NCBI GenBank assembly: GCA_050257395.1
Contig: JBLMWU010000221.1
Span: 1 to 39,435 of the forward strand
Direction of reading: 5' to 3'
DNA length: 39,435 bases
Source of the DNA: JAIRTY01 sp050257395
Lineage (GTDB): Bacteria; Actinomycetota; Actinomycetes; Streptosporangiales; Streptosporangiaceae
Below the pieces are notes generated by a model that had not been told where the DNA came from, searched no databases, and saw only the letters and a program-made list of their open reading frames with translations. The position numbers were made by a program, and so were the translations under genes. This document shows, one piece after another, positions 13,727 through 21,923 of this stretch. Within the stretch, counting starts at the first letter, position 1. Every line of letters starts with the position of its first letter.

Positions 13727-14872
13727 CTAGCGCAGCCGGCGGGCGCTGGCGGAGGGGGCCGCGGCGAGGAAGCCAGGTCCCGGCCAGCCGCGCGCCTTGA
13801 ACGCGGCCCGCACCGCGGCCCGGACGGTTTGGTCCAGGTCTGCGGGCACCAGCGCGATGACCGAGCCGCCGAACCCGCCGCCGACCATCCGGGCGCCGAG
13901 CGCGCCCGCGGCCACGGCAGCAGCGACCGCCTCGTCCGCCTCCGGCCAGGAGACCTCGAAGTCGTCCCGCAGTGACGCGTGCGAGGCGGTGAGCAGCGGG
14001 CCGATCTCGCCGACCCCACCCGCCCGCAGCAGTGCGACGGCCTCGTGCACGCGCTCGTTGTCGGTGAGCACGTGCCGGGCGCGGCGCCGCAGCACCGGGT
14101 CGGCGATTCCGCTGAGCGCGCCGGCGCCGGCCACGTCCCGCAGCGACGCCACCCCGAGCGCGTGCGCCGCCGCCTCACATTCGGCCCGCCTGCTGGCGTA
14201 CTCACCACCGGTCAGCTCGTGCCGGGCCCGGGTGTCGATGAGCAGCACCCGCAGGCCCGCCGCGGCCGGCTCGAACGGCACCAGGCTGGTCCCGCCGGTC
14301 CGGCAGTCCAGCAGCAGCGCGTGGCCGGCCTCGCACAGCAGCGACGCCGACTGGTCCATGATCCCGCTGGGGACCCCCACGAACTCGTTCTCGGCGCGGC
14401 GGGCCAGCGCCGCCAGCCTTGGCCGGGCCAGTTCGGTGCCGGCCAGCGCGGTCAGCGCCAGCGCGGTGGCGCACTCCAGCGCGGCCGAAGACGACAGGCC
14501 CGCGCCCTGCGGCAGGTCGGAGTCGACGGCCAGGCTGGCGGCGCCGGCCGGCTGCCCGGCCAGCCGCAGCGCCCACGCCACCCCGGCCGGGTAGGCCGCC
14601 CACCCGGTGACCGCCCCGGGAGCGAGCCCGGCCGCGGGCACCGGCGGCGGCCCGTCCGGCGCCTGCCGGGAGCGGGCCGCCAGCAGCCCGTCATCCCGGC
14701 TGGCGGCGGCCACCAGCACCCCGCGGTCCAGCGCGAACGGCAGCACCCAGCCGTCGTTGTAGTCGGTGTGCTCACCGATCAGGTTCGCCCGGCCGGGCGC
14801 GAACCAGACCCCCGCCGGGGGCGCGCCGTAGCACTCGGCGAACCAGGCGGCGACCCCGGCGGCATCCGTCAC
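13727..14872 (-). CDS. galK: Galactokinase
   Basis: Phosphorylates galactose to galactose 1-phosphate with ATP (GHMP kinase family). The 381 residues include the galactokinase signature GRANLIGEHTDY (27-38), the phosphate loop GAGLSSSAALE (about 123-133), GVPSGIMDQ with catalytic Asp173, and the C-terminal MVGGGFGGSVIAL. GTG 14872 is the start because it overlaps the galE stop (GTGA) and gives the normal length; the frame is open upstream only as galE shadow. Third gene of galT-galE-galK, translationally coupled to galE. Confidence 0.93.
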   Translation of the reverse strand: MTDAAGVAAWFAECYGAPPAGVWFAPGRANLIGEHTDYNDGWVLPFALDRGVLVAAASRDDGLLAARSRQAPDGPPPVPAAGLAPGAVTGWAAYPAGVAWALRLAGQPAGAASLAVDSDLPQGAGLSSSAALECATALALTALAGTELARPRLAALARRAENEFVGVPSGIMDQSASLLCEAGHALLLDCRTGGTSLVPFEPAAAGLRVLLIDTRARHELTGGEYASRRAECEAAAHALGVASLRDVAGAGALSGIADPVLRRRARHVLTDNERVHEAVALLRAGGVGEIGPLLTASHASLRDDFEVSWPEADEAVAAAVAAGALGARMVGGGFGGSVIALVPADLDQTVRAAVRAAFKARGWPGPGFLAAAPSASARRLR

Positions 14873-15849
14873 GGCACCCGCTCCCGGGTGAACTCCCACG
14901 CGTCCGCGACCATGTCGCGGAGCCCGAGGGCGGGCTGCCAGCCGAGGTCGGCGCGGATCCGGTCCGACGAGGCGACCAGCACGGCCGGGTCGCCGGGCCG
15001 CCGTCCCTGCATCCGGGCGGGCAGCTCGTGCCCGGTCACCTCCCGGCACACCGCGAGCACCTCACGGTTGGAAAAGCCGGTGCCGCTGCCCAGGTTGTAG
15101 ACGCGGTGCTCGCCGGGGGTGCAGGCAGCCAGCGCCAGCAGGTGCGCCCGGGCCAGGTCGGTCACATGGATGTAGTCCCGGATGCAGGTCCCGTCGGGGG
15201 TGGGGTAGTCGCTGCCGAAGATGCGCACCGCCCCGTCCGGCCCAGCCGCCCCGGCCGCGATGGCCAGGATGCTGGGGATGAGGTGGGTCTCCGGGTGGTG
15301 CCGCTCGCCGAACCAGCGGCCGCCCTGGCCGCGGTGGGCGCCCGCCACGTTGAAGTAGCGCAGGCTCACCCCGCCGGTGCCGTGCAGCCGGGCGAACTCG
15401 GCCAGCGCCGTGTCGACCGCGATCTTGGTGGCGCCGTAGGGGCTGCCCGGCCGCGGCGGCGCGTCCTCGGGGATGGGGACCTGCTCGGGCTCGCCGTAGA
15501 CGGCGGCGGTGGAGGAGAACACGATCCGCCTGGTCCCGGTCGCGCGCATGGCCTCCAGCAGCGCCAGCGACCCGCCCAGGTTGTTCCGCCAGTACCGGTC
15601 CGGCTCCGCCACCGACTCGCCGACCAGCGACTTCGCCGCGAAGTGGAGCACCGCATCGACGCCGCTGGCGAGGATGTCCTGCGCGCCGGTGCGGATGCTC
15701 CCCTGGACGAAGGTGACCCCGTCCGGCACGGCGTCCGCGTGCCCGGTGGACAGGTCGTCCAGCACCACCACGTCGTGTCCCTGGCCGGCCAGCAGGTCCG
15801 CGACCACGCTCCCGATGTACCCGGCGCCCCCGGTTACCAGCAGCCGCAC
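14869..15849 (-). CDS. galE: UDP-glucose 4-epimerase
   Basis: Interconverts UDP-galactose and UDP-glucose. A 326-residue extended short-chain dehydrogenase with the NAD loop TGGAGYIGS at the N-terminus, FSSTAAVYGEP (111-121) and the YGATK catalytic pair Tyr138/Lys142. The residues NNLGGSLALLEAM, RYFNVAGA and GTCIRDYIHVTDLARAH are typical of GalE. GTG 15849 follows a strong purine ribosome binding site (GAGGGGGG). It lies between galT and galK; the stop overlaps the galK start by four bases. Confidence 0.94.
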   Translation of the reverse strand: MRLLVTGGAGYIGSVVADLLAGQGHDVVVLDDLSTGHADAVPDGVTFVQGSIRTGAQDILASGVDAVLHFAAKSLVGESVAEPDRYWRNNLGGSLALLEAMRATGTRRIVFSSTAAVYGEPEQVPIPEDAPPRPGSPYGATKIAVDTALAEFARLHGTGGVSLRYFNVAGAHRGQGGRWFGERHHPETHLIPSILAIAAGAAGPDGAVRIFGSDYPTPDGTCIRDYIHVTDLARAHLLALAACTPGEHRVYNLGSGTGFSNREVLAVCREVTGHELPARMQGRRPGDPAVLVASSDRIRADLGWQPALGLRDMVADAWEFTRERVP

Positions 15850-15883
15850 TCTGTTTCCCCCCTCGCCTCCGGGCCGCTGGGAC

Positions 15884-15944
15884 CCGCCGTCTTCCCTCCT
15901 CGCTCCGGCTCCTTCGCCGCCTCGCTCGTCAGTCCAGACGGCGG
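15884..15944 (-). other. Structured galT-galE spacer
   Basis: The 123-bp gap between galT and galE is much larger than the galE-galK junction. It contains a 9-bp inverted repeat, CCGCCGTCT (15884-15892) and AGACGGCGG (15936-15944). Inside is a small CGGC/GCCG hairpin, and the mRNA strand between the arms is very purine-rich. This could be an intercistronic stem affecting mRNA decay or galE translation; no known element is recognised. Confidence 0.35.
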
Positions 15945-15972
15945 AGCGGCCCTTTGGCTCGCGGGGGCCTTT

Positions 15973-17100
15973 TCACCGTGCCCCCCGCAGCCGCTGCGCG
16001 GCCTCCTCCGGCAGGACGTCGCTGATCCAGACTCCCATGCCGGACTCTGTCCCGGCGAGGTACTTGAGTTTCCCCGGCGCCCGGCGAATCGAGAACACCT
16101 GCAGGTGCAGGCCGAACTCCCGGGCCGCGAACTCGTCGCCCTGCGGCGCCTGGTGCCAGGCCGCGATGTACGGCATCGGGACGCCGAACAGCCCGTCGAA
16201 CCGGGCGAGCACGTCGAGGTACAGCCCGCAGAACGCCTCCCGGGCAGCGGTGCCAAGCTCCGGCAGCGTGGCCACCCGCCGGGTGGGGAAGAGCAGCACC
16301 TCATACGGCCAGCGGGAGGCGGCCGGCACGAACGCGGCCCAGTGCTCGTTCCTGGTCACCAGCCGGGTGCCGGCGGCCAGCTCGCCGGCCACCAGGCTGT
16401 CGAACAGGTTGCCCCGGCCCGCGGCCGCGTGCGCCTTTGCCTGGCTGAGCATCCGCGCCGTGCGCGGGGTCACGAACGGGAAGCCGTAGATCTGGCCGTG
16501 CGGGTGATGCAGGGTGACGCCGATCTCCTCGCCCCGGTTCTCGAAGCAGTAGACCTGCTCGATACCGGGCGTGGCGGCCAGCACCGCGCTGCGGTCCGCC
16601 CACGCCTCCAGCACGGTCCGGACCCGGCCCGGGGTCAGCCTGCCGAAGGAGGAGTTGTGGTCGGAGGTGAAGCACACCACCTCGCAGCGGCCGGTCCCCG
16701 GCCGCTGCGCCACCCCGCCGGTCTCCGGCGGCCCGGCCAGGCCGGCGGCAGCCAGCACGGCGGGCTCCGGCGTGCCGCGCAGGGACGGGAAGCGGTTCTC
16801 GAAGACCACCACGTCGTAGTCCGGCGCCGGGATCTCGGTCAGCCTGCCGTCCCGGGACGGGCACAGCGGGCACAGCTCGGCCGGCGGCAGGAACGTGCGG
16901 TCCTGCCGCTGGGCGGCGATGACGACCCATTCCCCGGCCAGCGGGTCCCAGCGCAGCACCGACGGGCCCGGGTCGAGCGGGGGGAGGTCCCGGCGGTCGG
17001 GGACAGCGGCCCGGCCGGTGTCAGGTGACTCGTCGAAGTAGATGATCTCGCGCCCGTCGGCGAGCCTGCCGCTGGTCTTCCAGACCCGATCGGTGCCCAC
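15973..17100 (-). CDS. galT: Galactose-1-phosphate uridylyltransferase
   Basis: Exchanges UMP between UDP-glucose and galactose 1-phosphate. The 375 residues include CPLC (Cys77/Cys80, zinc site), FENRFPSL, and the active-site triad HHPHGQIYGFP with His201 the expected uridylylated nucleophile. The C-terminal GWxAxxHQ-like region is AAWHQAPQ. GTG 17100 is the only start after an in-frame TAA, and a TAACGT box lies 9 nt before it, so the operon mRNA probably starts 2-3 nt ahead of the GTG. First gene of the Leloir operon. Confidence 0.94.
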   Translation of the reverse strand: MGTDRVWKTSGRLADGREIIYFDESPDTGRAAVPDRRDLPPLDPGPSVLRWDPLAGEWVVIAAQRQDRTFLPPAELCPLCPSRDGRLTEIPAPDYDVVVFENRFPSLRGTPEPAVLAAAGLAGPPETGGVAQRPGTGRCEVVCFTSDHNSSFGRLTPGRVRTVLEAWADRSAVLAATPGIEQVYCFENRGEEIGVTLHHPHGQIYGFPFVTPRTARMLSQAKAHAAAGRGNLFDSLVAGELAAGTRLVTRNEHWAAFVPAASRWPYEVLLFPTRRVATLPELGTAAREAFCGLYLDVLARFDGLFGVPMPYIAAWHQAPQGDEFAAREFGLHLQVFSIRRAPGKLKYLAGTESGMGVWISDVLPEEAAQRLRGAR

Positions 17101-17115
17101 GGGATGTATACGTTA
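17101..17115 (-). promoter_or_regulatory. Near-leaderless promoter of the gal operon (-10 TAACGT)
   Basis: On the minus strand TAACGT (17115 to 17110) matches TAnnnT, 9 nt before the galT GTG. No Shine-Dalgarno sequence lies in between. The same hexamer precedes glgE. Confidence 0.45.
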
Positions 17116-17151
17116 TCGCCCGGCCTTTCCCGGGGGCCGGGCCGTACCTCC

Positions 17152-17157
17152 TAGACT
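17152..17157 (+). promoter_or_regulatory. Candidate -10 (TAGACT) for the CNNM-family gene
   Basis: TAGACT fits TAnnnT on the plus strand, divergent from the gal promoter 37 bp away. It would give a leader of about 95 nt to GTG 17260. Confidence 0.3.
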
Positions 17158-17259
17158 GGGCGCACTCATCGCGGGCACACCGCGGCCCCGGCACCCAGGG
17201 TGCGCGCGGGTGGGCGGGGCTGCCCGCTGATGGCGGATCGCGGAGGTCAGGAACAAGAC

Positions 17260-18756
17260 GTGAACCAGGTCGGCTGGGACATCGTCATTGTGCTGGCCAT
17301 CATGCTCGTCGGCGGCTTCTTCGCCGGAGCGGAGATGGCCCTCGTTTCCCTGCGCGAAGGCCAGATCAGGAGACTGTCGCAGAAGGGCAAACGCGGCCGC
17401 CGGGCGGCCAAGCTCGCCCAGGATCCGAACCGGTTCCTGTCCGCCGTCCAGATCGGCGTCACCGCGGCCACCCTGTTCTCCGGCACCTTCGCCGAAGCCA
17501 CGCTGGCGGGCGACCTGCGCAACGGCCTGCAGGGCCAGGGCCTCAGCCCGGGCTGGGCCTCGGCGCTCTCCCTGATCATCGTCACCGCGGTCATCTCGTT
17601 CTTCACCCTGGTGCTGGCGGAACTGGCGCCGAAGCGGCTCGCGCTGCAGCGGCCCGAGCGGGTCGCCCAGCTGGCCGCCCCCACCCTGGACCGGATCTCG
17701 GTGCTGGCCCGCCCGCTGGTCTGGCTGCTGTCGCGGTCCACCAACCTGGTGGTCCGGCTGCTCGGCGGGGACCCGGGGATGAGCCGCGGGGTGATGACCG
17801 AGGAGGAGCTGCACGACCTGGTCGCCGGTCACCAGGCGCTCAGCGCGGACGAGCGGCACATCGTGGGCGAGGTGTTCGACGCCGGCAAGCGGCAGATCCG
17901 GGAGGTCCTGGTGCCCCGCACCGAGGTCGAGTTCCTGGACGCCGCCATGCCGCTGCGCGAGGCGGCGCACATCGCCGCCGCCGCCCCGTACTCCCGGTTC
18001 CCGGTGTACCAGGACTCCTACGACAACGTGACCGGCTTCATCCACGTCCGGGACCTGCTCGACCCCGACCGGGTGGGCCAGCCCACCACCGTGGGCGAGC
18101 TGCGCCGGCCGGTGAAGCTGCTGCCCATCAGCAAGACCGTGCTGTCCGCGCTGTCGGAGATGCGGCGGGACCGTTCCCATCTGGCCATCGTGATGGACGA
18201 GTACGGCGGCACCGCCGGCATCGTCACGCTGGAAGACCTGGTCGAGGAGCTGATCGGGGAGATCCAGGACGAGTACGACGTGGAGGAGGGCCCCAAGCAG
18301 CTGCACGGCGGCGCCATGGAAGTGGACGGCCTGCTCAACCTGGACGAGTTCGCCGAGCAGACCGGGCTGCAGCTGCCGGAAGGGCCGTACGAGACCGTGG
18401 CCGGCTACGTGCTGGCCAGACTCGGGCGGCTGCCCGCGATCGGCGACGCGGTCGAGGCGGGCGGCCGAAGGCTTGCCGTGACCGAGCTGGACGGCCGGCG
18501 CATCGCCCGGGTGCGGGTGGGCCCCGCAGTGTCCGGCCCGGGCGAGGCGGCCGGGCCGGGCGACGCCGCCCAGCGGCCAGCGGGCCAGGCTCCGGCCGGC
18601 CAGTCCGGGCAGGGCCAGTCCGGGCAGGGCCAGTCCGGGCAGGGCCAGTCCGCGGCCGGCCAGTCCGCGGCGGGCCAGCCGGCCGCGGGCCGGCCGGGGG
18701 ACGGCAGCGGCCCCGACGGCCAGTTCCCCGGGCCGGGCCCCGGCGACCAGCACTGA
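17260..18756 (+). CDS. CNNM/CorC-type membrane protein with CBS domains
   Basis: A 498-residue protein of the hemolysin-like TlyC/CorC family, related to CNNM magnesium transporters. An N-terminal CNNM membrane domain (about 5-190; VLAIMLVGGFFAGAEMALVS, LVLAELAPKRLALQRPE) precedes a CBS pair (about 213-335; REVLVPRTEVEFL, VMDEYGGTAGIVTLEDLVEE). A transporter-associated CorC_HlyC domain (about 345-422) and a disordered Gln/Ser/Gly tail follow. The tail holds six five-residue repeats. GTG 17260 is preferred because GGAGGTCAGGAA precedes it and the first helix starts at once; ATG 17230 is an alternative. A role in Mg2+ or Co2+ efflux is inferred from the family; hemolysis is only a historical label. 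Confidence 0.88.
   Translation: MNQVGWDIVIVLAIMLVGGFFAGAEMALVSLREGQIRRLSQKGKRGRRAAKLAQDPNRFLSAVQIGVTAATLFSGTFAEATLAGDLRNGLQGQGLSPGWASALSLIIVTAVISFFTLVLAELAPKRLALQRPERVAQLAAPTLDRISVLARPLVWLLSRSTNLVVRLLGGDPGMSRGVMTEEELHDLVAGHQALSADERHIVGEVFDAGKRQIREVLVPRTEVEFLDAAMPLREAAHIAAAAPYSRFPVYQDSYDNVTGFIHVRDLLDPDRVGQPTTVGELRRPVKLLPISKTVLSALSEMRRDRSHLAIVMDEYGGTAGIVTLEDLVEELIGEIQDEYDVEEGPKQLHGGAMEVDGLLNLDEFAEQTGLQLPEGPYETVAGYVLARLGRLPAIGDAVEAGGRRLAVTELDGRRIARVRVGPAVSGPGEAAGPGDAAQRPAGQAPAGQSGQGQSGQGQSGQGQSAAGQSAAGQPAAGRPGDGSGPDGQFPGPGPGDQH
18601..18690 (+). repeat. In-frame 15-bp tandem repeat, six units
   Basis: Three identical units CAGTCCGGGCAGGGC (18601-18645) are followed by three diverged ones to 18690. 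They encode QSGQG, QSAAG and QPAAG in the C-terminal tail of the CBS protein. Same unit length as the kinase-gene repeats but a different sequence. Confidence 0.88.
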
Positions 18757-18805
18757 CGTGGGCGGGCGGCGCCGCTGCCTGGGCAGCCGGGGCGGGCGGA
18801 CGCCC

Positions 18806-18811
18806 TAAACT
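18806..18811 (+). promoter_or_regulatory. Candidate -10 (TAAACT) for guaA
   Basis: TAAACT fits TAnnnT, in the gap after the CBS protein gene. Transcription would start near 18818, about 68 nt before the guaA GTG. No clear -35. Confidence 0.35.
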
Positions 18812-18885
18812 GGTGATCTCAGCCCGAGCCGTGCCGGCCGCTCCGCCCGGGGCGGCGGCGCGGCCACCCCGCGGAAGGCGGCGCC

Positions 18886-20472
18886 GTGCACGCTGGTGGT
18901 GAGGTCGACACCGTCCTCGTCGTGGACTATGGCGCCCAGTACGCGCAGCTGATCGCGCGCCGGGTCCGGGAGTGCCACGTGTACTCCGAGATCGTGCCGT
19001 CCACCATGCCCGCGGCCGAGATGCTCGCGCGCAACCCCAAGGCGATCATCCTGTCCGGCGGGCCCTCCTCGGTGTACGCCGAGGGCGCCCCGCCCGCGCC
19101 GCCGGGCCTGTTCGAGGCCGGGGTGCCGGTGCTGGGCATCTGCTACGGCTTCCAGCTGCTGGTCTCCGCCCTCGGCGGCACGGTCGCGCACACCGGCGCT
19201 GGCGAGTACGGGGCGACCGCGGTGGACCTGGTGACCGGCGGGCCGGGCCCGGGCGGCACCCTGCTGGCCGGGCTGCCCGCCCGGCTGCAGGCCTGGATGT
19301 CGCACGGGGACACCTGCACCGCCGCACCGCCCGGGTTCACGGTCACCGCCCGCACAGCGGCCATCCCGGTGGCCGCCATCGAGGACCCGGCCCGGCGGCT
19401 CTACGGCGTCCAGTTCCACCCCGAGGTGGTGCACACCGACCGCGGCACCGAGGTGATCCAGCGGTTCCTCGACGCGGCCGGCTGCCGGCCCGGCTGGACC
19501 ATGAGCAGCATCATCGACGAGCAGGTGAGCCGGATCCGCGCCCAGGCCGGCAGCGCCCGGGTGATCTGCGGCCTGTCCGGCGGGGTGGACTCGGCGGTCG
19601 CGGCGGCGCTGGTCCAGCGCGCCGTCGGCGCCCAGCTGACCTGCGTGTTCGTGGACCACGGGCTGCTGCGCCAGGGCGAGGCCGAGCAGGTGGAGAAGGA
19701 CTTCGTCGCGGCCACCGGGGTGGACCTGCATGTGGTGGACGCGTCCGGCACGTTCCTCACCGCGCTGGCCGGCGTGACCGAGCCGGAGGAGAAGCGCAAG
19801 GTCATCGGCCGGGAGTTCATCCGCGCCTTCGAGCGCGCCGCGCGCGAGATCACCGCCGCCGCAGGCGCGCACGGCGAGGAGGTGCGGTTCCTGGTCCAGG
19901 GCACCCTCTACCCGGACGTGGTCGAATCCGGCGGCGGCACCGGGGCGGCCAGCATCAAGTCCCACCACAACGTCGGCGGGCTGCCCGAGGACCTGGACTT
20001 CGAGCTGATCGAGCCGCTGCGGGAACTGTTCAAGGACGAGGTGCGGCGGGTCGGGGAGGAGCTCGGGCTGCCGCCGGAGATCGTCTGGCGCCAGCCGTTC
20101 CCCGGCCCCGGCCTGGGGGTGCGGATCATCGGCGAGGTGACCGCCGACCGGCTGCGGGTGCTGCGGGAAGCCGACGCCATCGCCCGCGAGGAACTGTCCC
20201 GGGCCGGGCTGGACCGCGACATCTGGCAGTGCCCGGTGGTGCTGCTGGCCGGCGTGCGCTCGGTCGGCGTGCAGGGCGACGGCCGCACCTACGGCCACCC
20301 CATCGTGCTGCGCCCGGTCACCAGCGAGGACGCCATGACCGCCGACTGGGCCCGGCTGCCGCACGAGGTGCTCGCCGCCATCTCCACCCGGATCACCAAC
20401 GAGGTGCCCGAGGTCAACCGGGTCGCCCTCGACATCACCAGCAAGCCCCCCGGCACCATCGAGTGGGAATGA
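18886..20472 (+). CDS. guaA: GMP synthase (glutamine-hydrolysing)
   Basis: Converts XMP to GMP with ATP and glutamine. A 528-residue full-length two-domain enzyme. The class I amidotransferase domain has GICYGFQ with nucleophile Cys86 and VQFHPE with His178 and Glu180. The ATP pyrophosphatase domain has the SGGVDS loop (231-236), and the C-terminal dimerisation domain ends KPPGTIEWE, as usual for GuaA. GTG 18886 follows GGAAGG at 7 nt. The stop overlaps an ATG of a 26-codon frame that is probably not a gene. Convergent with kynureninase. Confidence 0.96.
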   Translation: MHAGGEVDTVLVVDYGAQYAQLIARRVRECHVYSEIVPSTMPAAEMLARNPKAIILSGGPSSVYAEGAPPAPPGLFEAGVPVLGICYGFQLLVSALGGTVAHTGAGEYGATAVDLVTGGPGPGGTLLAGLPARLQAWMSHGDTCTAAPPGFTVTARTAAIPVAAIEDPARRLYGVQFHPEVVHTDRGTEVIQRFLDAAGCRPGWTMSSIIDEQVSRIRAQAGSARVICGLSGGVDSAVAAALVQRAVGAQLTCVFVDHGLLRQGEAEQVEKDFVAATGVDLHVVDASGTFLTALAGVTEPEEKRKVIGREFIRAFERAAREITAAAGAHGEEVRFLVQGTLYPDVVESGGGTGAASIKSHHNVGGLPEDLDFELIEPLRELFKDEVRRVGEELGLPPEIVWRQPFPGPGLGVRIIGEVTADRLRVLREADAIAREELSRAGLDRDIWQCPVVLLAGVRSVGVQGDGRTYGHPIVLRPVTSEDAMTADWARLPHEVLAAISTRITNEVPEVNRVALDITSKPPGTIEWE

Positions 20473-20556
20473 CCATGAACCGACTGTCTAGGCCGTTCCC
20501 GGCGGAGATCGTGCCCGCGCGGCTGGTGGCCGGGCTGCTGCAGGGCTGAGGGCGGC

Positions 20557-21819
20557 TCAGGTCGCGGTGGTGGCGGCCGGCGGGAAGGCCTCGTAGGCGC
20601 GGCCGGCAGTGACCCGCTGGATGGTGTCCACCGCGTCCCAGACCTCGGTGAAGCTGGTGGTGATGGGAGCCGGGCCGAGCCGCAGCCGGCCGGGCTCGCG
20701 GTAGTCGCCGATCACCCCTTCGGCGGCCAGCGCCCGGCAGATCCGGGCGGCCTCCGGGTGGTGCAGGCAGACGTGGGAGCCGCGGGCTTCGGGGTCCCGG
20801 GGGGTGGCGAGGGTGAAGCCGAGCGGGGTCAGCCGCTCGTCCGCCAGCGCCACCAGATAGCTGGTCAGCGCCATGCCCTTGGCGCGCAGCCGGGCGATGC
20901 CCGCCTCGCCGAGCAGCCGGGCGCCTTCCTCGACCGCGGCGGTGCCGATGATGTCCGGGGTGCCGGTCAGGAACCGGCGCAGGTCCGGCACCGGGTCGTA
21001 AGCCGGTCCCATGGCGAACTGGTCGCGCTGGCCGAACCAGCCCTGCACCGGCTGGCGCAGCCGGTCCTGCAGGCCGGCCCGCACGTACAGGAACGCGGGC
21101 GAGCCGGGGCCCGCGTTCAGGTACTTGTAGCTGCACCCGACGGCCAGGTCGGCGCCGCTGGCGTCCAGCTCCACCGGCACCGAGCCGACCGAGTGGGACA
21201 GGTCCCACAGGATCAGCGCGCCCGCGGCGTGCGCGATCGCGGTGACCTCGGCCATGTCCGTCAGCGCTCCGCTGCGGTAGGCCACGTGCGACAGGCAGAC
21301 CAGCGCGGTGGCGTCGTCGACCGCCTCGCGCGCGGCCGCGGTGGTCACGCCCGCGACCAGGTCGGTGTGGATCATGCGGAGCTCGGCGCCGTGCGCGGCC
21401 GCGATCCCGGCCAGCACGTACCGGTCGGTGGGGAAGTTGTCGTCATCGGTGACGATCGCCCGGCGGCCGGGCCGGGCGGCCAGCGCGGCCGAGGCCAGCT
21501 TGTACAGGTTCACCGTGGTGGAGTCGCTGACCGCGACCTGCCCCGGGGCGGCTCCCAGCAGGTGTTCCCCGAGCAGGTCGCCGGCCCGCAGCGGCAGGCC
21601 GATCCAGTGGTCCCAGGAGCCGATCAGGCCGCTGGCCCACTCGCCCGACACCACCTGCGAGATGCGCTCGGCGGTCGCCAGCGGCAGCATGCCTAGCGAG
21701 TTGCCGTCCAGGTAGATCACGGGCGGGTCCGGGCGGGCGAACCGGTCCCGGAACCCGGCCAGCGGGTCCGCCGCGTCCAGCTCGGCCGCACCGGCCCGGT
21801 CAAGCGCGAAAGTCGTCAC
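20557..21819 (-). CDS. kynU: Kynureninase
   Basis: PLP enzyme cleaving kynurenine or 3-hydroxykynurenine to anthranilate or 3-hydroxyanthranilate plus alanine. The 420 residues include IYLDGNSLGMLP, SDSTTVNLYKL, DDDNFPTDRY, LWDLSHSVG and GCSYKYLNAGPGSPAF with PLP-lysine 232. GTG 21819 is chosen because TAGGGT lies exactly 7 nt upstream, giving a leaderless mRNA; a GTG three codons earlier would fall inside that -10. No tryptophan dioxygenase or kynurenine formamidase gene is in the window, so the rest of the pathway must be elsewhere or absent. Confidence 0.93.
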   Translation of the reverse strand: MTTFALDRAGAAELDAADPLAGFRDRFARPDPPVIYLDGNSLGMLPLATAERISQVVSGEWASGLIGSWDHWIGLPLRAGDLLGEHLLGAAPGQVAVSDSTTVNLYKLASAALAARPGRRAIVTDDDNFPTDRYVLAGIAAAHGAELRMIHTDLVAGVTTAAAREAVDDATALVCLSHVAYRSGALTDMAEVTAIAHAAGALILWDLSHSVGSVPVELDASGADLAVGCSYKYLNAGPGSPAFLYVRAGLQDRLRQPVQGWFGQRDQFAMGPAYDPVPDLRRFLTGTPDIIGTAAVEEGARLLGEAGIARLRAKGMALTSYLVALADERLTPLGFTLATPRDPEARGSHVCLHHPEAARICRALAAEGVIGDYREPGRLRLGPAPITTSFTEVWDAVDTIQRVTAGRAYEAFPPAATTAT

Positions 21820-21832
21820 CCGCCCCACCCTA
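21820..21832 (-). promoter_or_regulatory. Leaderless promoter of kynU (-10 TAGGGT)
   Basis: On the minus strand TAGGGT (21832 to 21827) is followed by 7 nt and GTG 21819. No good -35. Confidence 0.5.
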
Positions 21833-21886
21833 GGCCGGGCGGCCCGGGGCCGCTCGCGCCGGACCGGCCCCGCACCCGGCCAGGCG

Positions 21887-21892
21887 TATGAT
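21887..21892 (+). promoter_or_regulatory. Candidate -10 (TATGAT) for the lipoprotein gene
   Basis: TATGAT is one base from TATAAT. Transcription near 21899 would give a leader of about 25 nt with GGGAAAGAG ahead of ATG 21924. Confidence 0.4.
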
Positions 21893-21923
21893 CGGCCTCA
21901 CCCCCGCGGGAAAGAGCAAGGCC

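Noticed and set aside
20469..20549. 26-codon frame starting at an ATG that overlaps the guaA stop
   Set aside because: Overlap alone is weak evidence; the peptide has no recognisable feature and lies in a short convergent gap.
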